This document shows positions 1 to 7,627 of a DNA stretch of 64,000 nucleotides, piece after piece. Source of the DNA: Vibrio intestinalis (GTDB lineage Bacteria > Pseudomonadota > Gammaproteobacteria > Enterobacterales > Vibrionaceae); the NCBI RefSeq assembly GCF_025195085.2, contig NZ_JANAVY020000001.1, positions 744,001 to 808,000 of the forward strand. Reading direction: 5' to 3'. The position numbers and the translations under genes were made by a program. The notes below the pieces were generated by a model. That model did not search any database. It saw only the letters and a program-made list of their open reading frames with translations, and was not told the origin of the DNA. Position 1 is the stretch's first letter. Every line of letters starts with the position of its first letter.

Positions 1-1375
1 TTCTGGCTACATGGCGCGCATCGCCTTCATTGCCGATAAAGCTCTAAGCAAATTTGGCTTACACGGACAAAGCACCTTACCGATGATCTTAGCTGGCGTA
101 TTTGCCGGCGGCTGCGCGGTGCCGGGCGTCATGGCAACCAAAGGCATTCCCGATAACCGTGCTCGTTTAGCCACCATCATGACAGTGCCATTTATGAACT
201 GTTTGGCTAAAGTCCCTCTGTATACGCTGCTGCTGGGTATCTTCTTTGTTGAAGACAAGTCGCTGATGACTTTCTACATCTCGACCATCACCATCATTGC
301 AGCCCTTCTGGTGGCCAAACTTCTCACAACAACCGTATTACGTAACCAGCAACCATCGCCATTTGTCATGGAACTGCCGCGCTACAACATGCCAACTTTA
401 CGCAGTGTGATCACCCGTTCCATCGAACGTACTTGGATTTACATTAAGAAAGTCGGCACCATCGTACTGGCAGTATCAACGGTGATTTTCGTATTACTGC
501 AGTTCCCAGGCGTGCCTCAAGAGAGTGAGGCGAAATATCAAGCTCAAGCAGAAAAAGCCGTGACCAAATTTGAGCGTGCCATCGCGAAAACCGACTACGC
601 TGAATCCATCACCACCGAATCACTTCCAGCGCTTGTGAACTTCTACACCGATTTCAAACGCGCGAAGCTCAACGCAAAAGGTGCTGAGGCATCAAAGCAA
701 GTTAACGAAAACTTTAAAGCCCGTGACGAGTTGTTCTTCTCTATCATCGCGCCAGCGAAGGGAGACAAACAAGCAAAAACAACTCACCGCGCGCTGCGTA
801 AAGTGGTGTCAGCACGTAAGAAAATTCGTCGTGAAATGAAAGAAGAGCGCCTTGAAGCTTCGCTACTTGGCAGCATGGGCCGCAGTTTAGAACCGGTAAC
901 GCAATACGCAGGTTTTGACTGGAAGATTAACGTGGCGCTGTTCTCTTCTTTTGCAGCTCGTGAAAGCAGCGTGGCGACACTCGGCGTGCTATTCCAACAA
1001 GATGAAGACAGCAACCAGAAGCTAGAAGAGCGAATGGGCGAATCATCAGAGCTAAGCGGTCACGGTGAACTGGCGGCAGTGGCACTGATCTTATTTTTCA
1101 TTCTATACCCACCATGTTTGGCAACTGTCATGATGATTAAAGTTCAAACAGGTAAATACAAATGGATGCTTCTATCGATCTTTTTACCAACAGCCCTTGG
1201 TTTCGCGGTAGCAACTGCGGTTTATACCATAGGTACAGCCTTTAGCCTGAGTGGTGTGGCAATGATGACAGGCGCTTACTTTACTGGCTTATTGGGCTTA
1301 GTCATTATTGCGATGAAAGATTGGTGGTTTAAGCGGAAAATGCCAAAAGAAATTCCAATTAAAATGACGGAGTAA
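1..1375 (+). CDS. feoB: Ferrous iron transport protein B, C-terminal part (5' end outside window)
   Basis: This is the C-terminal membrane half of FeoB, the inner-membrane Fe(II) transporter. The reading frame is open from base 2 at the window edge, so the G-protein domain and first membrane segments lie upstream. Visible family hallmarks are the Gate-type segment with GGCAVPGV near the start, NCLAKVPLY, and FAARESSVATLGVLF, in a succession of hydrophobic segments. Between two membrane blocks there is a hydrophilic, Lys/Glu-rich stretch of about 100 residues (around bases 520-860). The gene is followed after 6 bases by the small Cys-rich partner, so feoA-feoB-partner is the probable operon. 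Iron (Fur) control is expected from the family but its promoter is out of view. Confidence 0.95.
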   Translation, partial: SGYMARIAFIADKALSKFGLHGQSTLPMILAGVFAGGCAVPGVMATKGIPDNRARLATIMTVPFMNCLAKVPLYTLLLGIFFVEDKSLMTFYISTITIIAALLVAKLLTTTVLRNQQPSPFVMELPRYNMPTLRSVITRSIERTWIYIKKVGTIVLAVSTVIFVLLQFPGVPQESEAKYQAQAEKAVTKFERAIAKTDYAESITTESLPALVNFYTDFKRAKLNAKGAEASKQVNENFKARDELFFSIIAPAKGDKQAKTTHRALRKVVSARKKIRREMKEERLEASLLGSMGRSLEPVTQYAGFDWKINVALFSSFAARESSVATLGVLFQQDEDSNQKLEERMGESSELSGHGELAAVALILFFILYPPCLATVMMIKVQTGKYKWMLLSIFLPTALGFAVATAVYTIGTAFSLSGVAMMTGAYFTGLLGLVIIAMKDWWFKRKMPKEIPIKMTE

Positions 1376-1381
1376 TCGAGT

Positions 1382-1534
1382 ATGTATGGTCAAGAAATAC
1401 AATTCTGGGACATTGCCATCGTTGCTCTAGCCGTGGGTGGAGCAGGCTACTACATCTACCGTAAGCTGTTCAAAAAACCGGGTTGCAGTGGCTGTAGTTC
1501 ATGCCCAAGTGCCAAAAAAGCGAAAAAGCACTAA
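1382..1534 (+). CDS. FeoB-associated Cys-rich membrane protein
   Basis: This 50-residue protein starts 6 bases after the feoB stop codon. It has one N-terminal membrane segment (about residues 8-26, IAIVALAVGGAGYYIY) followed by a short cytoplasmic tail with the cluster GCSGCSSCPS and a Lys-rich C terminus. That layout is the FeoB-associated Cys-rich membrane protein family, which sits after feoB in many bacteria; the cysteines are thought to bind iron or sense redox state. In gammaproteobacteria the position is often taken by FeoC, which this protein does not resemble by eye. A terminator follows directly. Confidence 0.85.
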   Translation: MYGQEIQFWDIAIVALAVGGAGYYIYRKLFKKPGCSGCSSCPSAKKAKKH

Positions 1535-1554
1535 CTTAGCCAATCGCAAAATTC

Positions 1555-1580
1555 AAAAGGGGCGTTCTCGCCCCTTTTTG
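1555..1580 (+). terminator. Rho-independent terminator of feo operon
   Basis: An AAAAGGGGCG / CGCCCCTTTT stem with a short loop followed by a T run lies 20 bases after the Cys-rich gene. It closes the feo operon. Confidence 0.85.
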
Positions 1581-1609
1581 TTGTCCCTTTTCAGATAAAT
1601 ACACGCCAG

Positions 1610-2251
1610 CTAACGGGTAACTGCGCAGCTCACCTGATCAAGTAACTGCCTTTCGCTGCGTGTAAATCGATATTCAAAGTTGTCTGGCTTAATCAATAGC
1701 ACTTGTTTTAACCGTTCAGGTACCGCTTGATTGCACTCCAGTAGGATTTCTAAGAACTCATTCACTGAGAGGTTGTGTACTTTTCGTAGCCCTTTATCAA
1801 ACTCACCGATATCGGCAAATGGCGTGACGGCGTCATCGCTGCGGCGATAAATACTTTGAAACTTTGCCTCAGTCGCCCTGCGGTCAATATCTTCAAAGCG
1901 CATTGCTGCCGCATCTGGCACCGCTTTTACTCTTGTGCTGCCTTGGTGCTCTTCCCAACTGACTCCACACACCGATAAGGTAAACAAGGATGGCATATGT
2001 GCCGTCAATGTTGGCCGAACCCAATTGCCACGAGACAACTCTCTACATAAGGGCGCAATACTCTCTTGAGAGACTCGCTCATAAGTCACTAACCCGGCGT
2101 GGCTTTGATAACAGAGCTTCAACGTATCAAGCAAATAATAGGTATGGCCATTTGAATGCCACTGTTTGGTTTGATTTTGCCTAGGGCGAGTATTCGGCGA
2201 TGAGCTTGGTGCAGCAGTTCTATTCATCAACTGAGCCATCATCTTGCGCAT
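1610..2251 (-). CDS. Hypothetical protein divergent from the DHODH paralogue, possibly Fur-regulated
   Basis: I do not recognise this 213-residue protein. It has no signal peptide or membrane segment. The N terminus is polar, rich in Ser, Pro, Asn and Gln (residues 10-30); the rest looks globular and soluble, with a helical C-terminal half. The start has a strong AGGAGA ribosome binding site 4-5 bases upstream. The gene is transcribed away from a dihydroorotate dehydrogenase paralogue, and the roughly 130-base gap between them holds a probable Fur box, so both genes may respond to iron; the feo operon next door fits that idea. Function unknown. Confidence 0.75.
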   Translation of the reverse strand: MRKMMAQLMNRTAAPSSSPNTRPRQNQTKQWHSNGHTYYLLDTLKLCYQSHAGLVTYERVSQESIAPLCRELSRGNWVRPTLTAHMPSLFTLSVCGVSWEEHQGSTRVKAVPDAAAMRFEDIDRRATEAKFQSIYRRSDDAVTPFADIGEFDKGLRKVHNLSVNEFLEILLECNQAVPERLKQVLLIKPDNFEYRFTRSERQLLDQVSCAVTR

Positions 2252-2294
2252 AATCTCTCCTCATATCACAGTTTTCACAAAATATAGATCAAAA

Positions 2295-2309
2295 TGAGAA
2301 TGATTACTA
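2295..2309. promoter_or_regulatory. Probable Fur box in divergent promoter
   Basis: TGAGAAT-G-ATTACTA matches the 7-1-7 Fur inverted repeat (TGATAAT-n-ATTATCA) at 6 of 7 and 5 of 7 positions. It lies about 45 bases before the minus-strand start at 2251 and about 75 bases before the plus-strand start at 2385, a plausible operator for both genes. Confidence 0.6.
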
Positions 2310-2384
2310 TTAAGATTTAAATGTGATTAGTCAGGTCACGATTATTTTAATAACAACGTGAAACAAGAAAGTAAGGAGAAACTG

Positions 2385-3563
2385 ATGAGTTTCATAGTCG
2401 GATTGCGCAACTTTACGCTGAAAGTAATCTACCGCATCATACGCCCACTGATCTTCTTAATGGATCCAGAAAACGCTCACTACATGTTTAAACGTGTCGG
2501 TGTATTTTTAGGCTCAAACCCTCTCACCAAATCCTTTACCTCACTGCTGTTTAACTACGAAGATAAAAGCTTAAACACCGAGGTTGATGGTATCAAATAT
2601 CGAAACCCAGTTGGCCTTTCTGCTGGTTTTGATAAAGATGGTGAGCTAACAAGCATTTACCCATCTATCGGCTTTGGCCTTGCTGAACTTGGCTCATTCA
2701 CTGGTGAAGTTTGTCCAGGAAACCCGGGCAAGCGCCTATTTAGAATGGTGAAGTCAAAATCCATTTTAGTTTGGTACGGCTTAAACAACCAAGGCGCTGA
2801 AAAGATTTCTTCACGCTTAAAAGATACGGATTTCGGCCCGCTTAGAGTAGGCATAAACGCAGCTAAATCGAACATTACCCCTGAGTTCGATTTACAAGAC
2901 TCGATTGATGATTACACCAAAACCATGCGCCTATTTAAAGATATAGGTGACTATTACACCATCAATATCAGTTGTCCAAATACTCAAGATGGCGAACCCT
3001 TTGTAGACAAAGCCAATCTCGATGCTTTGCTCATTGCAGTCAACGAACATCGTGTGGAAGGTCGACCAATCTACGTCAAACTCGCTGCTGATATGACGCT
3101 GGATGAAATCAACACCATTGTTGATTGCTGCATGGAACATAACATCGATGGCGTAGTGCTCACTAACTTGGCTAAACCTGCGCATAACCAAGAGTACATT
3201 AAAGAAGAGTTACCGTACCACAAAGGCGCAATGAGTGGTCTACCGTTACAACGTATCTCAACCAATGTGATTCGCCATGTTTACCGCCGTACACGTGGAA
3301 AACTGACGATTATTGGTGTTGGCGGCATATTCACCGCGAAAGATGCTTACGAGAAGATCACATCCGGCGCAAGCCTACTGCACATGATCACCACACTGAT
3401 TTTCGATGGCCCGCAAAGCATCAGTGAAATCAACCGTGGCTTAGTCAAGTTGCTCAAAGAAGATGGATTCAACTCCATTGAAGAGGCGGTTGGATCTCGT
3501 AATCCGCTGCCAAAACTGAAATCTATTGAACCAGCGGAGCCTGAAGTCAAAGACGTGGCATAA
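2385..3563 (+). CDS. Membrane-type (class 2-like) dihydroorotate dehydrogenase paralogue
   Basis: This 392-residue FMN flavoprotein has the class 2 (quinone-linked) layout: an N-terminal amphipathic extension (residues 1-50) that would sit on the inner membrane, then a TIM barrel. Barrel motifs include NPVGLSAGFDKDG, the catalytic loop NISCPNT, GVVLTN, and the phosphate-binding end IIGVGGI. In class 2 enzymes the active-site base is Ser (SSPNT); here it is Cys, as in soluble class 1 enzymes. It is therefore probably a paralogue rather than the housekeeping pyrD, and its substrate may differ. The ATG at 2385 is chosen because TAAGGAG lies 6 bases upstream; an in-frame GTG at 2358 has no such site. 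A Fur box lies upstream. Confidence 0.8.
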   Translation: MSFIVGLRNFTLKVIYRIIRPLIFLMDPENAHYMFKRVGVFLGSNPLTKSFTSLLFNYEDKSLNTEVDGIKYRNPVGLSAGFDKDGELTSIYPSIGFGLAELGSFTGEVCPGNPGKRLFRMVKSKSILVWYGLNNQGAEKISSRLKDTDFGPLRVGINAAKSNITPEFDLQDSIDDYTKTMRLFKDIGDYYTINISCPNTQDGEPFVDKANLDALLIAVNEHRVEGRPIYVKLAADMTLDEINTIVDCCMEHNIDGVVLTNLAKPAHNQEYIKEELPYHKGAMSGLPLQRISTNVIRHVYRRTRGKLTIIGVGGIFTAKDAYEKITSGASLLHMITTLIFDGPQSISEINRGLVKLLKEDGFNSIEEAVGSRNPLPKLKSIEPAEPEVKDVA

Positions 3564-3581
3564 CCCCTTCTCAATCAATAC

Positions 3582-3621
3582 ATTCAATGGCCCAGTCACG
3601 CTCACAACTGAGCCATTGAAT
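3582..3621 (+). terminator. Hairpin after DHODH paralogue, possible terminator
   Basis: Arms ATTCAATGGC (3582-3591) and GCCATTGAAT (3612-3621) are perfectly complementary, with a further CAGT/ACTG pair inside. There is no strong T run, so termination is likely but not certain. Confidence 0.5.
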
Positions 3622-3778
3622 CATCCCTGTCAGAACCATTCCTTCTCAGCCCAAACGTTTACTTTGCGGATTTACCAATAATGGGTTGATGCTTGCGCAC
3701 AAAAGCCTCAGAATGGCGCACTTTTCTGTCTTACTACTTTTGTAAGCAGTCCCCCACATAATGTTGAGATTGTAATTT

Positions 3779-5227
3779 ATGGGTTTTACCTCGTTAGGTC
3801 TTTCTACCCCGATTCTTAGAGCGATTGAAGAAAAAGGCTACCAGCAACCTTCCCCTATTCAAGCACAGGCAATTCCTGCTGTTTTAAAAGGGCAAGATGT
3901 AATGGCAGCAGCACAAACTGGTACAGGTAAAACTGCGGGTTTTACGCTACCGATTCTTGAACGTTTAAGTGAAGGACCTCGCGCTAAAGGTAACCACGTA
4001 CGTGCACTGATCTTAACTCCAACTCGCGAGTTGGCTGCGCAAATTCAAGAGAACATCTTCCACTACAGCCGTCACCTGAGCCTTTCTTCAACCGTGGTGT
4101 TTGGTGGTGTGAAAATTAACCCACAAATGCTTAAGCTACGTAAAGGCTGCGACATCTTAGTGGCGACACCTGGCCGTTTGCTTGACCTATATAGCCAAAA
4201 CGCAGTGAAGTTCTCTCAGCTTGAAGTTTTAGTCCTCGACGAAGCTGACCGCATGCTTGATATGGGCTTTATTCGTGATATTCGTAAGATTCTCGATCTA
4301 CTGCCTCGTCAACGTCAAAACCTATTGTTTTCAGCCACCTTCTCTGACGAGATTCGTGCGCTAGCGAAAGGCCTAGTGAACAACCCAGTCGAGATTTCAG
4401 TAAACCCGGCAAACTCAACCGCTAAAACGGTTGAACAATGCATTTACCCAGCGGATAAACGCAAGAAAGCACCAATGCTGGTGAAACTGATTAAAGATGG
4501 TAACTGGCAGCAAGTGTTGGTGTTTAGCCGCACTAAACATGGCGCAAACCGCCTTGCTCACTATTTAAATGATGAAGGTATCACCGCGGCGCCGATTCAC
4601 GGGAACAAGAGCCAAGGGGCTCGAACCAAAGCTCTCGCGAACTTCAAATCGGGCGAAGTGCGTGTGCTGGTAGCTACTGATATCGCGGCTCGCGGTATCG
4701 ATATCCCTCAGTTACCTCAAGTGGTTAACTTTGAGATTCCACATGTTGCAGAAGATTACGTTCACCGAATTGGTCGTACTGGCCGAGCTGGCGAAGTAGG
4801 TAAAGCCATCTCATTAGTGTGCGCAGATGAAGCCGCAGAACTGTTTGGTATTGAACGTCTAATTCAGCAAGTGTTACCACGCTTAGAGCTAGAGGGCTTC
4901 AAGCCAACGAACGAACTGCCAGAGTCGAAATTAGACACACGCCCTATCAAGCCGAAAAAACCTAAGAAGCCGAAAAAGCCAAAGGTAAAAACTGACGGCG
5001 ATAAGTCATCACAAGGTGCGAATCAATCAGGCAAGCCGTCTGGTAATCAAGCGAATAAGCAGCCAAGTAAAAACAAACCTAAGCGCCGCTTTGGATCAAA
5101 TAAATCTGACGCTCAAGGTAAAGGTCCACAAGGCAAAGGCTCGCATAATAAAGGGAATAACCCTCAGCGCAGCAATAATAAGCCAAAGCGCAAACCAGCT
5201 AGCAAGCAACCTGCGACGAACGTTTAA
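3779..5227 (+). CDS. rhlE: DEAD-box ATP-dependent RNA helicase RhlE
   Basis: This 482-residue protein is an RNA helicase that remodels RNA during ribosome assembly and mRNA decay. All DEAD-box motifs are visible in order: the Q motif ([10 protein letters not shown]...PSPIQ), motif I AQTGTGKT, Ia [20 protein letters not shown] (in [13 protein letters not shown]), III SAT, then in the second RecA domain [24 protein letters not shown] and HRIGRTGR. The C-terminal 90 residues are a Lys/Asn/Gly/Pro-rich disordered tail typical of RNA-binding extensions. The first-motif context matches RhlE rather than SrmB, DeaD or DbpA. It is monocistronic and ends at a strong terminator. Confidence 0.92.
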   Translation: MGFTSLGLSTPILRAIEEKGYQQPSPIQAQAIPAVLKGQDVMAAAQTGTGKTAGFTLPILERLSEGPRAKGNHVRALILTPTRELAAQIQENIFHYSRHLSLSSTVVFGGVKINPQMLKLRKGCDILVATPGRLLDLYSQNAVKFSQLEVLVLDEADRMLDMGFIRDIRKILDLLPRQRQNLLFSATFSDEIRALAKGLVNNPVEISVNPANSTAKTVEQCIYPADKRKKAPMLVKLIKDGNWQQVLVFSRTKHGANRLAHYLNDEGITAAPIHGNKSQGARTKALANFKSGEVRVLVATDIAARGIDIPQLPQVVNFEIPHVAEDYVHRIGRTGRAGEVGKAISLVCADEAAELFGIERLIQQVLPRLELEGFKPTNELPESKLDTRPIKPKKPKKPKKPKVKTDGDKSSQGANQSGKPSGNQANKQPSKNKPKRRFGSNKSDAQGKGPQGKGSHNKGNNPQRSNNKPKRKPASKQPATNV

Positions 5228-5244
5228 CACAGCGTCAAAAACGA

Positions 5245-5274
5245 AAAAAGCCAACGACATGTCGTTGGCTTTTT
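5245..5274. terminator. Bidirectional terminator after rhlE
   Basis: A perfect 30-base palindrome centred between 5259 and 5260 (core AGCCAACGACA/TGTCGTTGGCT) is flanked by A and T runs. It can terminate rhlE and the convergent TM2 gene. Confidence 0.92.
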
Positions 5275-5295
5275 GCTTTTAGAACTTAATTCAAA

Positions 5296-5742
5296 TTAGA
5301 ACCAAGCTTTCTTACCGTCTACGTAGATACGCTCAAACTCATCATCAGGCTTGATTAGGTAAAGGATGAATTCAATGAATGCAATCACAGCGATGATAAG
5401 GCTAGGAATACCTAATAGGATAAAACCAAATAGGAATAGTAGCAGCATGATTACACCTTGTTTGGTGTAGCCTAGGTAGAATTTGTGCGCGCCAAATACA
5501 CCTAGGAAGAATGCTAGTAGTGCAGCAACTAGTTTTTTAGAACCTGCTGAACCGCCTGAAGAAGCTTCAGGGAATACAGATTGAGCTGCGCCATCAGCAA
5601 CTGTAAAGTCTACCTTGTTACCTTGCTTAGGTAGGCTTTGACCACGCCAGTCATCAGCTGATAGCGTGTAACGCTGGCCATCTTCACCTGAGATTAGGCC
5701 TTCGCGCGTGTCGCTGTTAAATTCTAGAACGGTACCCTTCAT
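5296..5742 (-). CDS. TM2-domain membrane protein with N-terminal OB-like region
   Basis: The N-terminal 50 residues (KGTVLEFNSDTREGLISGEDGQRYTL-like pattern) look like a small beta-barrel of the cold-shock/OB type. Residues about 70-135 are a TM2 domain: KKLVAALLAFFLGVFGAHKFYLG, then a second hydrophobic hairpin and a charged tail. The protein is 148 residues. The ATG at 5742 is chosen because GGAG lies 5-8 bases upstream; the open frame can be extended only to a TTG at 5754. TM2 proteins are inner-membrane proteins of unclear role. It lies 35 bases downstream of the coiled-coil protein gene, on the same strand, and is probably co-transcribed with it. Confidence 0.82.
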   Translation of the reverse strand: MKGTVLEFNSDTREGLISGEDGQRYTLSADDWRGQSLPKQGNKVDFTVADGAAQSVFPEASSGGSAGSKKLVAALLAFFLGVFGAHKFYLGYTKQGVIMLLLFLFGFILLGIPSLIIAVIAFIEFILYLIKPDDEFERIYVDGKKAWF

Positions 5743-5777
5743 TTTTGACTCCAAATAATCGTTGTTAGTTTTGTTGA

Positions 5778-7319
5778 TTATGCCTGTTGAATTCGTTTAG
5801 CGATGCTAATAAAACGCTGTGATTGGTCCACCACTTTCTGCGCTTTTAGCTTACTACTACGAATTGTTTTCTTTTGCTGATACAGAGCTTTTGACTCTGC
5901 CTCAAATTGTGCGAATTCTGTTTTGAATTTCGCATCAAAATCTTGTTTTGCCTGTTTAAGTTGTTCCTTGAACGACTTCTCATGAGCTTTAAACTCGTTA
6001 ACTAGCTCTTCATAACGCGCTTTCTCATCTTGACGAGAAGCATCGTAATCTTGGTCGTTGATCTCTAAGTCTTGCTCTAGTAATGAGATCTTATCAGTGA
6101 ACTCAGGGTAAGTTTCTGCATCAATCGCTTCACGCTTCTCATCGCGCGTTAGCTCAATGGCCGCAATCTCTGTATCTTGCTGTGCTCTTTGAGTATCAAC
6201 CGCTTGCTTATACTGCTGGTTGACCGCCTCTTTACGAGCTTTAAAATCTGCTTTGATCTGCTCGCGAGCAACTTTATAAGCATCTTTGTCTAGTGACTCT
6301 TTCTTCGCATTCAGTAGCGATTTTTCTTCCGCTTTTAGCGCGTTTAAAGATTCTTTTTTGCTGTCACTAGCGTCTGATTTTTGCTGCTTGTACTTCGCTT
6401 TAACCTCATTAATTTGGGCTTTCGCCTCAGACTTAGCATCGTTATGCAGTTGCTTAATATGTGCTTTTAAGGCTTTTTCAGTCGCTTTCTTTTCTGCTTT
6501 TAACTCATTCGCTTTAGCTTTAAGCTGATCACGCAATTGATTAAACTGAGCTTTATTGTCATTCAGTGTTTGAGTATGAGCGACTCTATCTTGTTCTTTA
6601 AACTCTAATGATTGTTGCTTCTGACGCTCATCTAAAGCCTGTTTTTGCTGCTTTTTATCATCGTATAGACTTTGCTTACGCTCACTTAAGCTAGCAATCG
6701 ACGCATCTACACTATCAAGCTTACCTTGCAGTTGTTTGACAATCTCAGTGTTTTTCGAGACAGACAGCTCTGCTTTCTCCATCACGTCATCGAGGTCGTC
6801 TTTATCTACTACTTGGTAGTATCCACTTTGCATGTCCTTTTGCGCTTTACGATTGCTCGCAACCATTTTGTCTAAGGTTTTGGTTTCAACAATAGTAAAG
6901 AACTCGTCATCACTATCACTGTAATCCACATTGATAAACGCGCTTGATAGCACCGTTTTTTCACCCGGCTGCAAAATTGAAGTGAGGTAAGTGGTGTCGT
7001 CTACCACACCAATCTTCGCGAGCAATGGCTTTTTGCCAACAAACTCAACTTCTACATCAAGATGGTATTGCTTGATTTCGCTCTTCTCAGACCCTAGGGC
7101 TTGACCCAATTGGTGTATAGACAGCCATTCTTTATTAATTGGCATCTCTTTGCCTGAATCGACATCGACCACTCTCCATCCTGGATAAAGTGCGAGATCA
7201 GCGGCAGCTTGTTTTTCCAAGTCAGAATCACTAGGAAGTCCAGAACCAAAAAATGCTTGAGAAGGAGTTGAGAAGATAAGTGTTGAGGCTAGCGTCACTG
7301 CAAGCGTACGAAATTTCAT
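5778..7319 (-). CDS. Secreted or periplasmic coiled-coil protein, function unknown
   Basis: This 513-residue protein starts with a clear signal peptide (MKFRTLAVTLASTLIFSTPSQA, cut after SQA near residue 22). Residues about 25-165 form a compact domain; from about 165 to the C terminus it is an almost unbroken Lys/Glu/Gln/Ala-rich coiled coil. No enzymatic motif is visible. An AAGGAT ribosome binding site precedes the ATG. Its neighbour downstream is the TM2-domain gene. A long periplasmic coiled coil suggests a scaffold or envelope-spanning role, which is inference only. Confidence 0.8.
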   Translation of the reverse strand: MKFRTLAVTLASTLIFSTPSQAFFGSGLPSDSDLEKQAAADLALYPGWRVVDVDSGKEMPINKEWLSIHQLGQALGSEKSEIKQYHLDVEVEFVGKKPLLAKIGVVDDTTYLTSILQPGEKTVLSSAFINVDYSDSDDEFFTIVETKTLDKMVASNRKAQKDMQSGYYQVVDKDDLDDVMEKAELSVSKNTEIVKQLQGKLDSVDASIASLSERKQSLYDDKKQQKQALDERQKQQSLEFKEQDRVAHTQTLNDNKAQFNQLRDQLKAKANELKAEKKATEKALKAHIKQLHNDAKSEAKAQINEVKAKYKQQKSDASDSKKESLNALKAEEKSLLNAKKESLDKDAYKVAREQIKADFKARKEAVNQQYKQAVDTQRAQQDTEIAAIELTRDEKREAIDAETYPEFTDKISLLEQDLEINDQDYDASRQDEKARYEELVNEFKAHEKSFKEQLKQAKQDFDAKFKTEFAQFEAESKALYQQKKTIRSSKLKAQKVVDQSQRFISIAKRIQQA

Positions 7320-7536
7320 CGAGTCATATCCTTTTAATTCAGTCAGTTATTATGGAACGAAAATGTGAAATGTCACTGAATGTTACATGACGCAGTTATC
7401 ACTTTTTGCATGATTAATTTATAAAGTTATCATTAAGCAATTTACTGACTTAAAACTTTAGAACTAAATCAACTTTCGTTCAGATGGCTGCAAGTGTAAG
7501 GATTCTAAGCAGGCTCGCTAGGTACGTAAAAAAACA
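7320..7536. other. Intergenic promoter region, no gene seen
   Basis: This AT-rich stretch lies between the coiled-coil gene start and the terminator of the kinase gene. It should hold the promoter of the coiled-coil/TM2 pair. I see no coding potential and no obvious operator. Confidence 0.5.
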
Positions 7537-7575
7537 AAAAACGCGCAAAACTTTCTGCTATTTTTGCGCGTTTTC
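7537..7575 (-). terminator. Terminator after the Ser/Thr kinase gene
   Basis: ACGCGCAAAA (7541-7550) pairs with TTTTGCGCGT (7562-7571), with A-rich and T-rich flanks, 50 bases past the kinase stop codon. It can act in both directions. Confidence 0.85.
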
Positions 7576-7627
7576 TGTCATTAAGTTCTTATTCAATCGC
7601 GAGTATGTCTGCCGCACTAATGTAAAT

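Noticed and set aside
6286..6528. Plus-strand open frame opposite the coiled-coil gene
   Set aside because: It is a mirror of the Lys/Glu repeat codons (Ser/Phe/Ala-rich) with no start signal.
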